From Hippopus hippopus (lineage: Eukaryota; Mollusca; Bivalvia; Cardiida; Cardiidae), in contig OX328108.1 in assembly GCA_946811185.2 (NCBI GenBank), positions 39,512,357 to 39,576,356 on the forward strand: a stretch of DNA of 64,000 nucleotides, written 5' to 3'. How positions within the stretch are numbered: position 1 is the stretch's first letter; every line of letters starts with the position of its first letter. The notes under the pieces are model-generated. The model did not search any database and was not told the DNA's origin. It saw only the letters and a program-made list of their open reading frames with translations. The position numbers and the translations under genes were made by a program. Positions 53,781 to 64,000 of this stretch are shown piece by piece.

Positions 53781-54012
53781 GGTAACCAGCATTTTCTCCC
53801 TTTTCTACAATGCTTCTATCTATCAAAGAAAAATCTTGCAATTTTGGCAATATTTGAACAGTCGTCTGCAACTGCTTTTAATTTGGACCGGTGTAAAGTT
53901 ATATCGTTTGGTACAGAGTTAAAGATGTGAACTGTGTACAGAGTGTCTAAGAATAAATGGTACAGTTTTAAAAGGATGTTTAATCATGATTTGTTGGTAT
54001 TTTTATTAAGGA

Positions 54013-54213
54013 TAGGGCACCCTAATGGGATTCGTATAACATCGCCTTTCATCATACTGATTCGGCTAAGACTCGGGTAATCCGTAATCGATGCGAGGAA
54101 CCAGCATCTATCGGCCGATCGATTTCGTATTACCCGAGTCTTAGCCGAATCCGGACGTTTTTCGGCGATGAAAGGCGATGTTATAGGAATCCGAATTAGG
54201 GATCCTTGATTTT
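54013..54213. mobile_element. Palindromic MITE-like element
   Basis: Arms ATAACATCGCCTTTCATC and GATTCGGCTAAGACTCGGGT with their complements around AACCAGCATCTATCGG. Outer imperfect ends are CCCTAATGGGATTCGTAT / ATAGGAATCCGAATTAGGG. Confidence 0.8.
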
Positions 54214-54451
54214 TTATGTACCAATTTAACACGAATAAATTAAAGTTTTTTGCCGCTAACATCTGGAAAAAATGTCGCTGGGGAAATAGTGTCAATTGAC
54301 GTTACTTGTTTTTCAAGACTGCGCAGTCAGTTAAACTTTTAAGTTGTAAGACTCTTTTTGCAACTTTTTTACTATTTTAAAAGACTTTTTATGCAAGTTT
54401 TTCTCTACAACCAAATCTCCATAGATATCGTGGAACAGCACCTCGAGAGAT

Positions 54452-54716
54452 CATAGTTATCTGTGGCAAATGGGGGTTTAATGCATCTCCGTGATCCATT
54501 ATTCCAAGCAAAGAATCACATAATTCTTGATCCATAAATTATATAGTGTTTATTAACCAAGTGAATCATGAGGAAGACTAGTTCTATGACATGCAGAAAA
54601 TTGACATCATTGCAAAAAGCTTCGATTCAGGTCAGCCCGCGGGGACTACGCGAGCTGACTCGGGTCGATACTTTTTGCAGATGAATTAAACCTCCTTTTT
54701 CACAGAGCATGACTCA
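54452..54716. mobile_element. MITE family 1 copy
   Basis: CATAGTTATCTGTGGCAAAT (decayed left end) to TCACAGAGCATGACTC. Confidence 0.75.
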
Positions 54717-56078
54717 TATAGTTTGAATGGATTTCTAAACCGTAGATGAAAAATTAAGCACATGCACAGCGAAACTTTTCCCGCCATGATGAATAATTTT
54801 AGAACACGTTGCGACGCCATTATGGGAAAAAAGGCATCATATGGAAAAGAAGCCGTAAAAGACCCGCACGACTTTCTCTGATTATGTAATATATTCAGGG
54901 GTTACAAGCAAATTATATAAAACCTTATTTTGTATGTATGATGCCGCGTAAATTTTACATGGCGTTTGTAATCCACATGACTGTAGATCTACGTCTTTAA
55001 GATGGTAACATTTATTATGAGACACCCTGTGGATTCAACATCGAACTGTACATGCAGGTTACCCTTTTTTTTCACGTCCGTATTAATTAGCCTCTTTTGT
55101 CGCCCTGAAAGAGTCCGTGCTGTGCCATTATCTTCCGCTATGTGGCATTTTTCAAATACACATCTATCTGATTTGGGCATTCTGGGTACAGAACCGGACT
55201 ACTTTTCAAAACGACAACCGTTACTTTGAATTTCAAAATAAAATAAACGTGTACTCAATAAAACGCTACCTGGTATGATTCATTCAGCTATGGTCAGCTA
55301 GCATGTAACCTATGCACCGGCCATTTATAAAAACAGCCCTTACAGGCTTGGGTAATAGCTTCGGTATAAGCCCAGAATATATCTGCGGCAAAACCCTGCA
55401 CGATTTCCCTAAAATCTATATTTAAAAACTGTATTCAAAGCTGTGCAGTAAAACAAGTCTTAGAGTATTTGTGAGAACCATTTTTACCTTTTGAAATAAT
55501 TAAATTTTCAAGATATTTGGAGCGAAAAACGGGATACATTTTTCCACTGATGTATTGTTTATAGCCATTTTCTCCATTGCTACTCTATTAGCGGCGTATT
55601 AATATTATCCTGTACAGGGTGATGTGATGCGTCATAGCAGACAGGTCGAATCTTTGAAAAATGTGACATGCGCAGAGAACGCGTGTGGTGCAAACAGGAT
55701 TTTGTATTTATCACATAACCTCCATTGTTTTCAGTGAAATATACCCTTTACGAATTTTCTTATCTTACACACATTTCGGAGGAGCATTGTGTGACATCAT
55801 TTGTGACGTCATTTTATACGTTTTTCGGAGAAGTGAACAGGGTTTTAATCATGGAAATTACCACCTGTGCATAGAAAGTTTTGCATGTTCTGACTTATTA
55901 TTCACGAAATATCGTTATGTGATAAAAAGAACTTGACATTTGTTGACTTTTGAAATAAGATTTTATTAACTCGTCTACAAAATGTTATTAAGCTAGCCAA
56001 AGGCTCACCGAGTAACATCGTCCTGCACTCGTTTACTAAAATTTTAGCTCAAGTACCAACTTAATATGTCACATCTAT
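54717..56078. other. Intergenic, no recognised feature
   Basis: Unique-looking sequence with short frames only. I see no domain, hairpin or repeat that I can support. Confidence 0.45.
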
Positions 56079-56338
56079 GAGCTCTGTGAGAAGGGGGGCT
56101 TAATGCATCTCCGTGATGCATGATACCAAGCAAGTCATCACATGATCATGAACTCATAAAATCCATTTAGTCTGACAATTGACCAAGTATGGAGGTAGAA
56201 TGGTCCTTGGATATGCAGAAACTTTAAAAATAGCAAAAAGTTTCGGCCCATGTCAGCCTGCGCGGATTGCGCAGGCTGATATGGGCCGATACTTTTTGCA
56301 GTTGCATTAAGCCCCCTTTTCATAAAGCATGTGGCTCT
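56079..56338. mobile_element. MITE family 1 copy
   Basis: GAGCTCTGTGAGAAGGGGGG to CATAAAGCATGTGGCTC, with a near-perfect inner hairpin. Confidence 0.8.
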
Positions 56339-57230
56339 ATAATATATGAGAGATCAGCTCGGGCAGAAAGTAATTGATTGTTTTTTAAGTGGATTATTTA
56401 TAACGATTTAAGACAGGCCGGGCACTTAAACTAATAGTTTTATCTGTTAGCACGTGTACAGACGGATCAAATGTTGTTTAAATGTTAAATATTGACTTTT
56501 CGAGTGTTATTATTCTGGGTTTATCGCCAGCATTAATTGTTCGTTCAGGTTGACATGTGTATATATTGCAGACACTTTTCGGCACTTTCAACAATATTTG
56601 AAGTTTTAGACCGAATTCTTTTTTGGCCGTCCAACTTTTATGTTTTCATTTCTTCTTCGCCCTTGTCACAAATCCTGAGTTTAATAACCTTGAACCTTGA
56701 GGCGTTTGAAAACATTGTGTGAACCAGCTTTTTCTCCCTTTTCAGCCTTTTTTATACACTGTCAGAAATATTCATTTAATTCAGGAACATTCAGTTTGTC
56801 GTTTGCAAATAAATGCTCTGAATTTGGAAGAGTACAAAGTTTTGTCGTTTGGTTAACAGTTCAATCACCTCCCCTAATTTGTCATAAACGACTTTGAAAA
56901 CATTGTACATCGACAGCCCTGGATCTTGCGTTTAATACATGTACACACATGAAAACGTTGTTGGAAATGGACATGTGCAGAATATGCAATTTGATCATGG
57001 ATCTATACACCGTCCGGTTGTTAAGTCCACTGAAACTCAGACAGGTTTTCTATCTTAAATGCTTGACTGTACAAGCGGAGGGTACAGATCAAAGTTCAGA
57101 CTGCACGTTCTGTGCAGTCTGATCTTGATATGTGCCGTCCACAAAAGCCCGTGTTTTCGTCTATGACGCTGGAAGAGTTTATCCGCTCATTTGAACTGAA
57201 ATATATGAGGTCGTGTTTTTCATGATAAAT

Positions 57231-57492
57231 GAGCCATGCTCTGTAAAAAGTGGGATTAATGCACGTCCGTGATGGACTATACCAAGCAAGTCATCGCAAT
57301 CAATTCTTGATCCATAAAATCTATATCGTTTAACAACTAACTACATCGTTGGGTAGAATAATCCGTGTGCATGCAGACAATTTACAAAAAGCGAAAAGTT
57401 TTGACCCAGGTCAGCCTGCACGGACCGCGCTGGCAGGCCTGATTCGTTACTTTCTGCAAATCCATCAAGCCCCCTTTTCACAGAGTGTGACT
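57231..57492. mobile_element. MITE family 1 copy
   Basis: GAGCCATGCTCTGTAAAAAG to CACAGAGTGTGACTC. It lies about 390 bp upstream of the long open frame at 57883. Confidence 0.8.
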
Positions 57493-57882
57493 CAATCATA
57501 TTTTTTTATTGTACTATTTCAGGTTATATACAAAAGAGGTCAAAGTTCCCCGCTTTTCACATGAGTGTGAAATGGAAGTGACACATTGTGGGAGAGGCCG
57601 TATATATAGCTACAATTGAATGAGCTGAAAAGAAGAAAAGAACGAAAATACAAAACTATACAAATATATAAACAAATCTTGCAATAAATAAAAAAAAAAG
57701 TCCTAAATTTATTCCGTAAGTGTAAACGTAATGGTATGAGCAGAATATAAACGACTATTTAACCAGAGTCGCAATAAAAGGGGGACCATTTATTATACGA
57801 CAGAATAGGCTAATACTCAAAATGTTCTAATGGACTCTTATCTGTCTTTCGGATCAGCGCTTCAGAACAAAACCTGTCAACC

Positions 57883-60000
57883 ATGTCTGAGGTACTTGAA
57901 CGCGGGCCAGTTGCCACTATGAGAAAGCGAAATGTTTACAAAACAGAATTTGATATATTCAAACAAAATACTGACATAGATCTGATAAGTTTAATTAGCT
58001 ATGACGACTATGTTTCTGATTTGGAACCATTCGGTTACAGTCGGGAAGACAATGTGGCCAAAAAGGCGCGGAATACTGATAGTAATTATACAGAGTTAAA
58101 TAAGTACAGAAGTGGCACGAAAACTGTTAGAACGACTTTGATCGAGCGTCAGAACAGAGAAAACCCTCGAATTAAAGGGATACTACAAAGAGAACGTGCG
58201 TGCAAGAGTGCCGTAAACTTCAAAGGAAATTATTCACGAAATCGTTACGTCACACAAAGAAGCCAGACGGCGAAAGTTTCTAGAGTAGCAGCTCGTGAAA
58301 TTAAGAATTCATCTCGTGATTGTATAAAAGAGGAAAACCAGTCCAGTATTTATACTAGATACAGAAACTGTTATAGTGCCCGTCAAACCACGGTAGGGAA
58401 GGGATATAACGCCATAGTTCGTTCAGCATCAGCAAACGGATATTCTTCAGCGAATACGTTCTCTCATCAGAGTTTTACAGGACTTAAAACAACAAATACC
58501 AGTGCTGTAAAGTGCGTCAGTAAAAATAGGCCGAAAACGGTTACAGGAACAAGACATTTACGGAATCAGCGTTGGTGCATTAAACACAGTGGAGACGAAA
58601 CACCTGCAGCAAACTGTTTTGAAAATCGAACAATAAACGTTAATGAGTGTCAAACTAGAAATTCGGACAGAAATAACTGTGAAAGCTTGAGGATCGTTGG
58701 GAATTTTCAAGGAAATATCACAAAGTACGAATCACAAACAATCCGTCAACTTACAGCATATGTACAGGACAGCGATTCATGTGACAGTGCTAGAAACGAG
58801 TTCTTGAACTCTAAAGACAGCGGTTATCACAGCAGTCTATGTACACCAGACTTGATCAAAACAAATACATTTCTGGATAAGGACAATAACTTAATAGAAA
58901 AGCCCGAGACTTCAAAATCAGGTTCTGAAAATGGTAGTTCCAAAAAACACGTGACGTTTAACATAGAGACCGATAAAGAAAGTGATGTGTCAAATACAGC
59001 TGATATAGACGAAAGTAGTTTAACCAGCGAAAATATCGCCCCTGATATCGACGATTGTACAGACAAATGTGACAGAGATTTAGATGACAATGTTTACGAC
59101 TTCCAGTGTTTGTTGACGAATCTAGAACAATCTGATCTAAATGATAGATCTTCTGAAATTAAAATTGAATCTGACAGTGTTGTCACATCTGACAACAATT
59201 CTTTATGTGACATTGATAATGCTGAACAACAAACTGAATATGATACAGTTATACTAGAGCAAGAACAGCAACAGTTAAACAGTGAAGAAAGTAACAACGA
59301 CTGTCTCGCGGAACGTGATATTATACAGGACATAGCGATGTCGAGGGAAGCTAGATACGCAATCATTGAGACGCTCCAGGACATGAAAGGAAAACGTTCA
59401 GAGAGTAAATGTTATAGATTTAACGATAAGGAAAACTCATCAGCAAGTATACTTCATAGAAACGTTGGTCAACAGAAACGACAAAGGGAAAATAGAAATA
59501 AATATAACAAGTACATGCGCGAAAGAACTAACATTACTTTTGAGACAAACGTAACAAGAAATAACACTAAAGACAGATTTCATAGTTCTGTGTACTCATC
59601 AGAGGTTGAATCTCGCGACTCGGATGATTCGGATGACGGCAAGGAGGGCAATATTAAAACAAATGTACTTCCAGCCATAGGACATCTGCCCAGCCAAAAC
59701 AATAATATATCTAAAATGATGATATATAGTTTAGAACAAGCCAAACGGAAAAAATATAAAATTCCGGGCATAGGTAATTACGATTTAGTCATGAGCCCGG
59801 AAACGGAATTCGAAATAACGCCACCTGGATTTGACAGTCGCTATGACCCAAGGCCGATAATAACAAAAGACGAGATGGAGCCACCACCAAAGATAATACA
59901 GGAACGCTCCATACAGAAATGTAAGAAATGGTTGAAGAATGTGAACTTATCGCCCTTGTCATTAAATCCTATCTTAAAAAGACGAGAATCTTCTACTTAA
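57883..60000 (+). CDS. 705-aa disordered protein, unknown; PP1-docking-like motif
   Basis: A single open exon. The start MSEVLERGPVATMRKR is preceded by AACCATG; Met13 is an alternative. No family is recognised. The sequence is Ser/Asn/Asp/Lys-rich and probably disordered: an Arg/Tyr/Ser-rich N-terminal half, an acidic middle (about residues 360-480), and a more conserved-looking C-terminus (KYKIPGIGNYDLVMSPETEF, then WLKNVNLSPLSLNPILKRR). KHVTF at residues 355-359 fits the RVxF-type PP1-docking pattern (inference). Uniform codon use and a 2.1-kb open frame in AT-rich DNA support a real gene. Introns upstream or 5' UTR exons cannot be excluded. Confidence 0.8.
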   Translation: MSEVLERGPVATMRKRNVYKTEFDIFKQNTDIDLISLISYDDYVSDLEPFGYSREDNVAKKARNTDSNYTELNKYRSGTKTVRTTLIERQNRENPRIKGILQRERACKSAVNFKGNYSRNRYVTQRSQTAKVSRVAAREIKNSSRDCIKEENQSSIYTRYRNCYSARQTTVGKGYNAIVRSASANGYSSANTFSHQSFTGLKTTNTSAVKCVSKNRPKTVTGTRHLRNQRWCIKHSGDETPAANCFENRTINVNECQTRNSDRNNCESLRIVGNFQGNITKYESQTIRQLTAYVQDSDSCDSARNEFLNSKDSGYHSSLCTPDLIKTNTFLDKDNNLIEKPETSKSGSENGSSKKHVTFNIETDKESDVSNTADIDESSLTSENIAPDIDDCTDKCDRDLDDNVYDFQCLLTNLEQSDLNDRSSEIKIESDSVVTSDNNSLCDIDNAEQQTEYDTVILEQEQQQLNSEESNNDCLAERDIIQDIAMSREARYAIIETLQDMKGKRSESKCYRFNDKENSSASILHRNVGQQKRQRENRNKYNKYMRERTNITFETNVTRNNTKDRFHSSVYSSEVESRDSDDSDDGKEGNIKTNVLPAIGHLPSQNNNISKMMIYSLEQAKRKKYKIPGIGNYDLVMSPETEFEITPPGFDSRYDPRPIITKDEMEPPPKIIQERSIQKCKKWLKNVNLSPLSLNPILKRRESST

Positions 60001-60079
60001 GTCTTCTATACGTATTTTGAAAAGTAATGTTTCCGAGGTTCAGTGGTTTACGTGTTGGATTTGTGATAATACAAAATAT

Positions 60080-60556
60080 GAGCAATGCTCTGGCAAAATG
60101 GGGCTTAATGCAGCTACGTGATCCATCATACCAAGCAAGTCGTCACATAATTATGGATCCATAAAATCCAGTTTGTCTAACAACCAGGGATACCTTTCAC
60201 TAAACTGCGTAGATTTACGCAAAATATTTTCGACTGTATATACACACTTACCATCCCTGCTTTACCCAAAAGTATGTTCTGATGAAAAGTATTTTCTCAA
60301 ATCGTTATGTGATATAGTTTAGTGAAAGTTGTTTCAGACTATGCTTGCTTACCTAAAAGGCGTTTGGAGATTTCGTGCGAACGCAATTTAGTGAAAGGTA
60401 CTCTACTGAATCTCGGAGTAGGCTGGTCCCTGGACATGCAGAAAATTGACCGATAGCAAAATGTTTCGACTCATGTCAGCCTGCGCGGACTGCGCAGGCT
60501 GGTATGAGGCGATATTTTTGCATATGCATCAAGCCCTCTTTTAACAGAGAATGAAT
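60080..60556. mobile_element. MITE family 1 copy split by a nested element
   Basis: GAGCAATGCTCTGGCAAAAT to TTTAACAGAGAATGAATC. It is interrupted at 60193-60398. Confidence 0.75.
60193..60398. mobile_element. 206-bp nested MITE with TA duplication
   Basis: Ends CCTTTCACTAAACTGCG and CGCAATTTAGTGAAAGG, bordered by TA on each side (60191-60192, 60399-60400). TA duplication is the mark of Tc1/mariner-type movement; no coding capacity. Confidence 0.8.
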
Positions 60557-61240
60557 CATACAGCTCGAGCCTCGTTGGCAGCGCTTGTCACATATATAAA
60601 ACATGACATAAACCGTTTTTATCTCCGTACACTCAGTCTTTACAGACTATTTAAATCTCTATCAAACAACAAAATCTTAGACTTGAGCATGCCGTGATAT
60701 ATTATATAGGATCTGACATAAGTTTGTATTTGAGATTAAATTCTATTGAACGAGTCTCTAAAATTGTATTTAGCAAGCTTTTGGCGAGCTTAATAATATT
60801 TTTTTTTGAGGACGAGTTTAATAAGATTTAATCTCAAGAAACCAATGAATGTAAGATTCTTTTTATCACGGAACAAAGTCTCGCGTTTATTTCAGGTTAT
60901 GAAAAAAAAAAAAGCACGCTCACGTGGTAACTTCCATAGATAAAACCCATTTTAATTCTCTGAATTTTAAAAGTGTATAAAATGGCGTAACATATGACGT
61001 CACACATGCCTATTTCAAACGTGCGTAGGATAAGAAAATTCGAATTGGGTACATTACATTGAAAACATGAGAGGTTGTGTGATTAAAGTCAAATAGTAAA
61101 AAGAAGAAACCTTCAAGAATCACACATCATTAGATACACATGTTAGTCTTTAAATAAAAACTACGCATTGTTTCATGATACTATTAACTATGTACATTTT
61201 ATATAATTGTAATCTCCTTTATTTATTTTCATTTTTGTTA
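60557..61240. other. Intergenic, no recognised feature
   Basis: AT-rich, with one inverted pair (AGATTAAATTCTATTGAACG... and ...GTTTAATAAGATTTAATCTC) at 60740-60840. No gene seen. Confidence 0.45.
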
Positions 61241-61854
61241 ATTCATCCAGGGATCGTATATACACATATATATGATCCCTGATTCATCATAAGGTCTACG
61301 GCCCCTTACTCTCATATTAAAAGACGGAAGCTGCCGAGATTGGCTGAATAACCTTTACGAAAACGTCGATGATACACGATTTTTACCGATGAGTTATTGA
61401 TCGTAGACCTTAAATTATTATCAGAACAACGCAACGTATTTACTGTTTTCAAGTTTGTATAATGGTAGCTCGTTTAAGCTTCCCTCTCCTCTTATTTTTT
61501 ACTGACAGGATCTCCTGTCCATATCAGGAGGAATCAGTATTGGTTTACGTTGTTGCCTTTAAGTCTTTACAAAGCACCAAAATTTTAGAATTTTCTAAAT
61601 TGAAAGAATTTGCAGACGACAAAATATGGCTCAATCATGAAATTTGATTGATTAAAAACATCTTGAGAAAAAGGAGAAAAGGCTGGTTACCAGTATATTA
61701 TCTTTCTCCCAAGATGTTTTTTTCAAAAGATATTCTCTTCAGGATTTAAAAAAAAAAAGAATCGTTTTGTGTTGTGTCAGACTTGTTTTTGGATCTGTAT
61801 TCACCAACCATTCTAAAGAACATTCTTAGTCTTATTCTCAATAATTTTCTACAT

Positions 61855-61926
61855 TTGAAAGTAACACAACTTCTGATTGGCTAAACCATATGGTTTAGCC
61901 AATCAGAAGTCGTGTTACTTTCTAAA
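61855..61926. repeat. Palindrome of ~35-bp arms
   Basis: AAAGTAACACAACTTCTGAT, TGGCTAAACCATATGGTTTA, then the complement. Confidence 0.85.
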
Positions 61927-62046
61927 TCGAGAATAAGACCAACAATACAGGCCCTGGCTTCTTCTTTTATGACCTGTAAGAAGGGTGTAATGTGGTGCTA
62001 AATAAATTCATGCGATTGAAGTCTTTTTGTGTCGTTATTTTCTTGT

Positions 62047-62047
<1 letters not shown>

Positions 62048-62101
<54 letters not shown>
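62048..62101. repeat. (GA)n microsatellite
   Basis: An uninterrupted run of about 27 AG dinucleotides. Confidence 0.95.
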
Positions 62102-62104
<3 letters not shown>

Positions 62105-62479
62105 AATATTTGATGGGAAGTTTGAGACCTTAATGTCTAGAATGTTTCTGAAATGAAATTTCCTTGGACAAGGCAACTGGTCCATTTCCAGACAGGCGCG
62201 GATACGTTCTCTCTGTTGTCACATATGCAATGAATGTTCATATGGTGTTTCACACCCTTCTCAACAATATTTCAGTCATATCACGGCGACAACTTACTCA
62301 GTCATGTGTCACTTGTTTCACCAGATTAGGCGGTTTTTGTTTAAGGACACTCCCATATGAGCACCAGCATCTGTAGAGAAAAAATAATCTCGGAGCCTGT
62401 TGCTCTCACGTAACATTCAGAATTACATGTATGTTGATATGCGTCGACAGTGATAATAAAAATGATGCCACCATTATTA

Positions 62480-62504
62480 GTATGGCAGCACCAACAGCGA
62501 CAGC

Positions 62505-62535
<31 letters not shown>

Positions 62536-62600
62536 ACGGCGGAGACGACGACCAGAACAATAACAACAACACCGACACCAACAACAACGTTGTTAAACTG
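62480..62600. repeat. (CAG/CAA)n trinucleotide repeat
   Basis: CAGCAG then CAACAA runs with ACA/ACG variants. Confidence 0.85.
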
Positions 62601-62660
62601 TACTATTTAAAAAAAAAAATGACCATAACCAAAAACATAATTTAACTTAAGAATTGGATT

Positions 62661-62919
62661 GAGCAGCGGTCCGGAAAAGAGGATTTAATGCATCTCCTTG
62701 ATGCATCATACCAAGCCAGTCATCACATAATTATAGATCGATAAAATCCTTTTTGCCTTACAACTGACTAAATCATGGTGTTGAATGGTGCTTTGACATG
62801 CAGACAATTTACGAGAAGCAAGAAGTTTCGACCAATATCAGCCTGCTCGGACCGCGAAGGCTGACATGGGTCGATACTTTTGCAGATGCATTAAACACCC
62901 TCTTCACAGAGCATGGCTA
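62661..62919. mobile_element. MITE family 1 copy
   Basis: GAGCAGCGGTCCGGAAAAGA (decayed) to TTCACAGAGCATGGC. Confidence 0.75.
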
Positions 62920-62939
62920 AGTTGTATTCGTCCAGGTGT

Positions 62940-63172
62940 GAGGTCCTGAGTGGCTCAGTGGTTACGTGTGGGACTCGCAACCTGGAGGCCTCGGGCTCGA
63001 GCCGCACAGGATCCATTGGACTGTTCGTGGGAGTGTCCTTGGGCAAGAAACTTCAGAGCCCTAGCCAAGTACTGGTAAAACCCAGGAAACACATGAATAT
63101 GTGAGCAGTCGCCGTGATATGTCTGAAGTAATGTTGAAAGCGGCGTAAAACACCGTTCAATCAATCAGTAAG
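62940..63172 (+). mobile_element. SINE copy
   Basis: Head GAGTGGCTCAGTGGTTACG with B box GGGCTCGAGCC, GTACTGGTAAAACCCAGGAA, tail GCGGCGTAAAACACCGTTCA with AATC. 63173-64000 beyond shows only a family 3 fragment (63470-63535). Confidence 0.75.
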
Positions 63173-64000
63173 TCGTCCAGGTGTATATTAATGTCATTTA
63201 CTCGGTTTATATTTTGGCAATAGCTGTTATGTTTTGTGGTATTTAATTAACCCTCCCCCCCACCCGACTTACATATTTAGACGTAAAATAATAAAAAACA
63301 ATTTAACGATTCATTGCAACTTCTTGTTAGTCACAAACAAAACCCGATCACAAAACCGATACCGTCTTTTGTAATATATACGCTCGTATACATTGAAAAT
63401 ATACAAGAATTGACCCCCACCCGCGCCCCTTCAGACCTTTACCAAAAACTGCCCTGTTGTTAGGCCACTGAGGAAGAGGAGTTATGAAAACATTGTGGGA
63501 AAAAGAGAAAATGGCATTTGTCGAAGACAATGCCACTATGAGATCAATAATAAATGTTCAATATTGAATTTTGAAGACCATGTATGGTATTTTGTCCAAA
63601 ACCGAAGGAAGTAAACCCAATTAAACTCTTTTTTTCAAGACAAATGAGTTTTTTCAATAGCACTCAGATATATAATTGGAAATGGCGTATTGAAATAAAC
63701 TGCAAAAGGCTATCGATCGTGGAAATACTTCTTTTTGAGTAAAAATAGCTTCACCTCTTCATAGCCTTCTATTGGCGCAATGATATGCACAAAATTTGTC
63801 TTCTGACCGCTTTGCTTCCGGGGTTGTTCGTTCCAAAACCAGTTCGTCCCTGGGCTTGTTCGTCCCATGATTGCACGCTACTCATTTGATTGTGCATGAA
63901 TATTTACAGGAAGAAAACTTTATTGTAATTTTGGGAATTAGGTCCTGACGGCGAAAGATATCTCAAAATCATAGTATTCAGGTATAAACTTAATTGAATT

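Noticed and set aside
53586..53930. Asp- or Ile-rich frames near 53.6 kb
   Set aside because: They are translations of an (ATC/GTC)n microsatellite.
63018..63164. Short frames in the last kilobase
   Set aside because: They overlap a SINE and a MITE family 3 fragment.

Overview
The window is invertebrate animal DNA: AT-rich, intron-bearing and full of short interspersed repeats. tRNA-headed SINEs ending in a GGCGTTAAAC-type tail with (AATC)n, many palindromic MITE-like elements, and a spliced serine carboxypeptidase gene suggest a mollusc, probably a bivalve. Species is not determined; this is inference.

Layout. 1-6.9 kb: diverged repeats and SINEs, no supported gene. 7,035-22,175: one 15.1-kb mobile element with long terminal inverted repeats (TIRs), flanked by the 6-bp direct repeat AGTATT. 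22.5-38.3 kb: an 11-exon serine carboxypeptidase (CPVL/vitellogenic-like) gene on the plus strand, its introns filled with MITEs and a 155-bp tandem repeat. 38.4-57.8 kb: repeats only, including a 1.2-kb minisatellite grown from inside a SINE. 57,883-60,000: one long open frame (705 codons) for a disordered protein of unknown function with a PP1-docking-like motif. 60-64 kb: repeats.

The 15.1-kb element is the notable object. Its 6-bp target duplication, AGT termini and protein-primed family B DNA polymerase place it near Polintons/Mavericks. I find no integrase, capsid, packaging ATPase or protease gene. The polymerase is interrupted by one in-frame TAG between motifs A and B. The central 7.3 kb holds the polymerase, a 218-aa unknown, a CCHC zinc-knuckle protein, a small zinc-ribbon-like protein and a 220-aa coiled-coil/basic-tail protein. 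The arms (4.6 kb left, 3.2 kb right) hold very small genes built as repeated cassettes. Each cassette has a shared core promoter (often with a perfect TGACGTCA site upstream) and an open frame of about 70-105 codons. It ends in a 16-nt hairpin that closely matches the metazoan replication-dependent histone mRNA 3' stem-loop, with a GAAAG element about 11 nt downstream. Sixteen intact hairpins are present, many in tandem 148-bp repeats. The larger genes instead have AATAAA signals. I infer two transcript classes: polyadenylated mRNAs, and histone-like mRNAs that may be tied to S phase.

The left arm has an extra cassette. The single copy of the corresponding spacer in the right arm looks like a recombinant of the two left copies. 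The element sits in a repeat that has two uninterrupted relatives in this same window, which act as near empty sites, and it lies about 335 bp upstream of the carboxypeptidase start codon.
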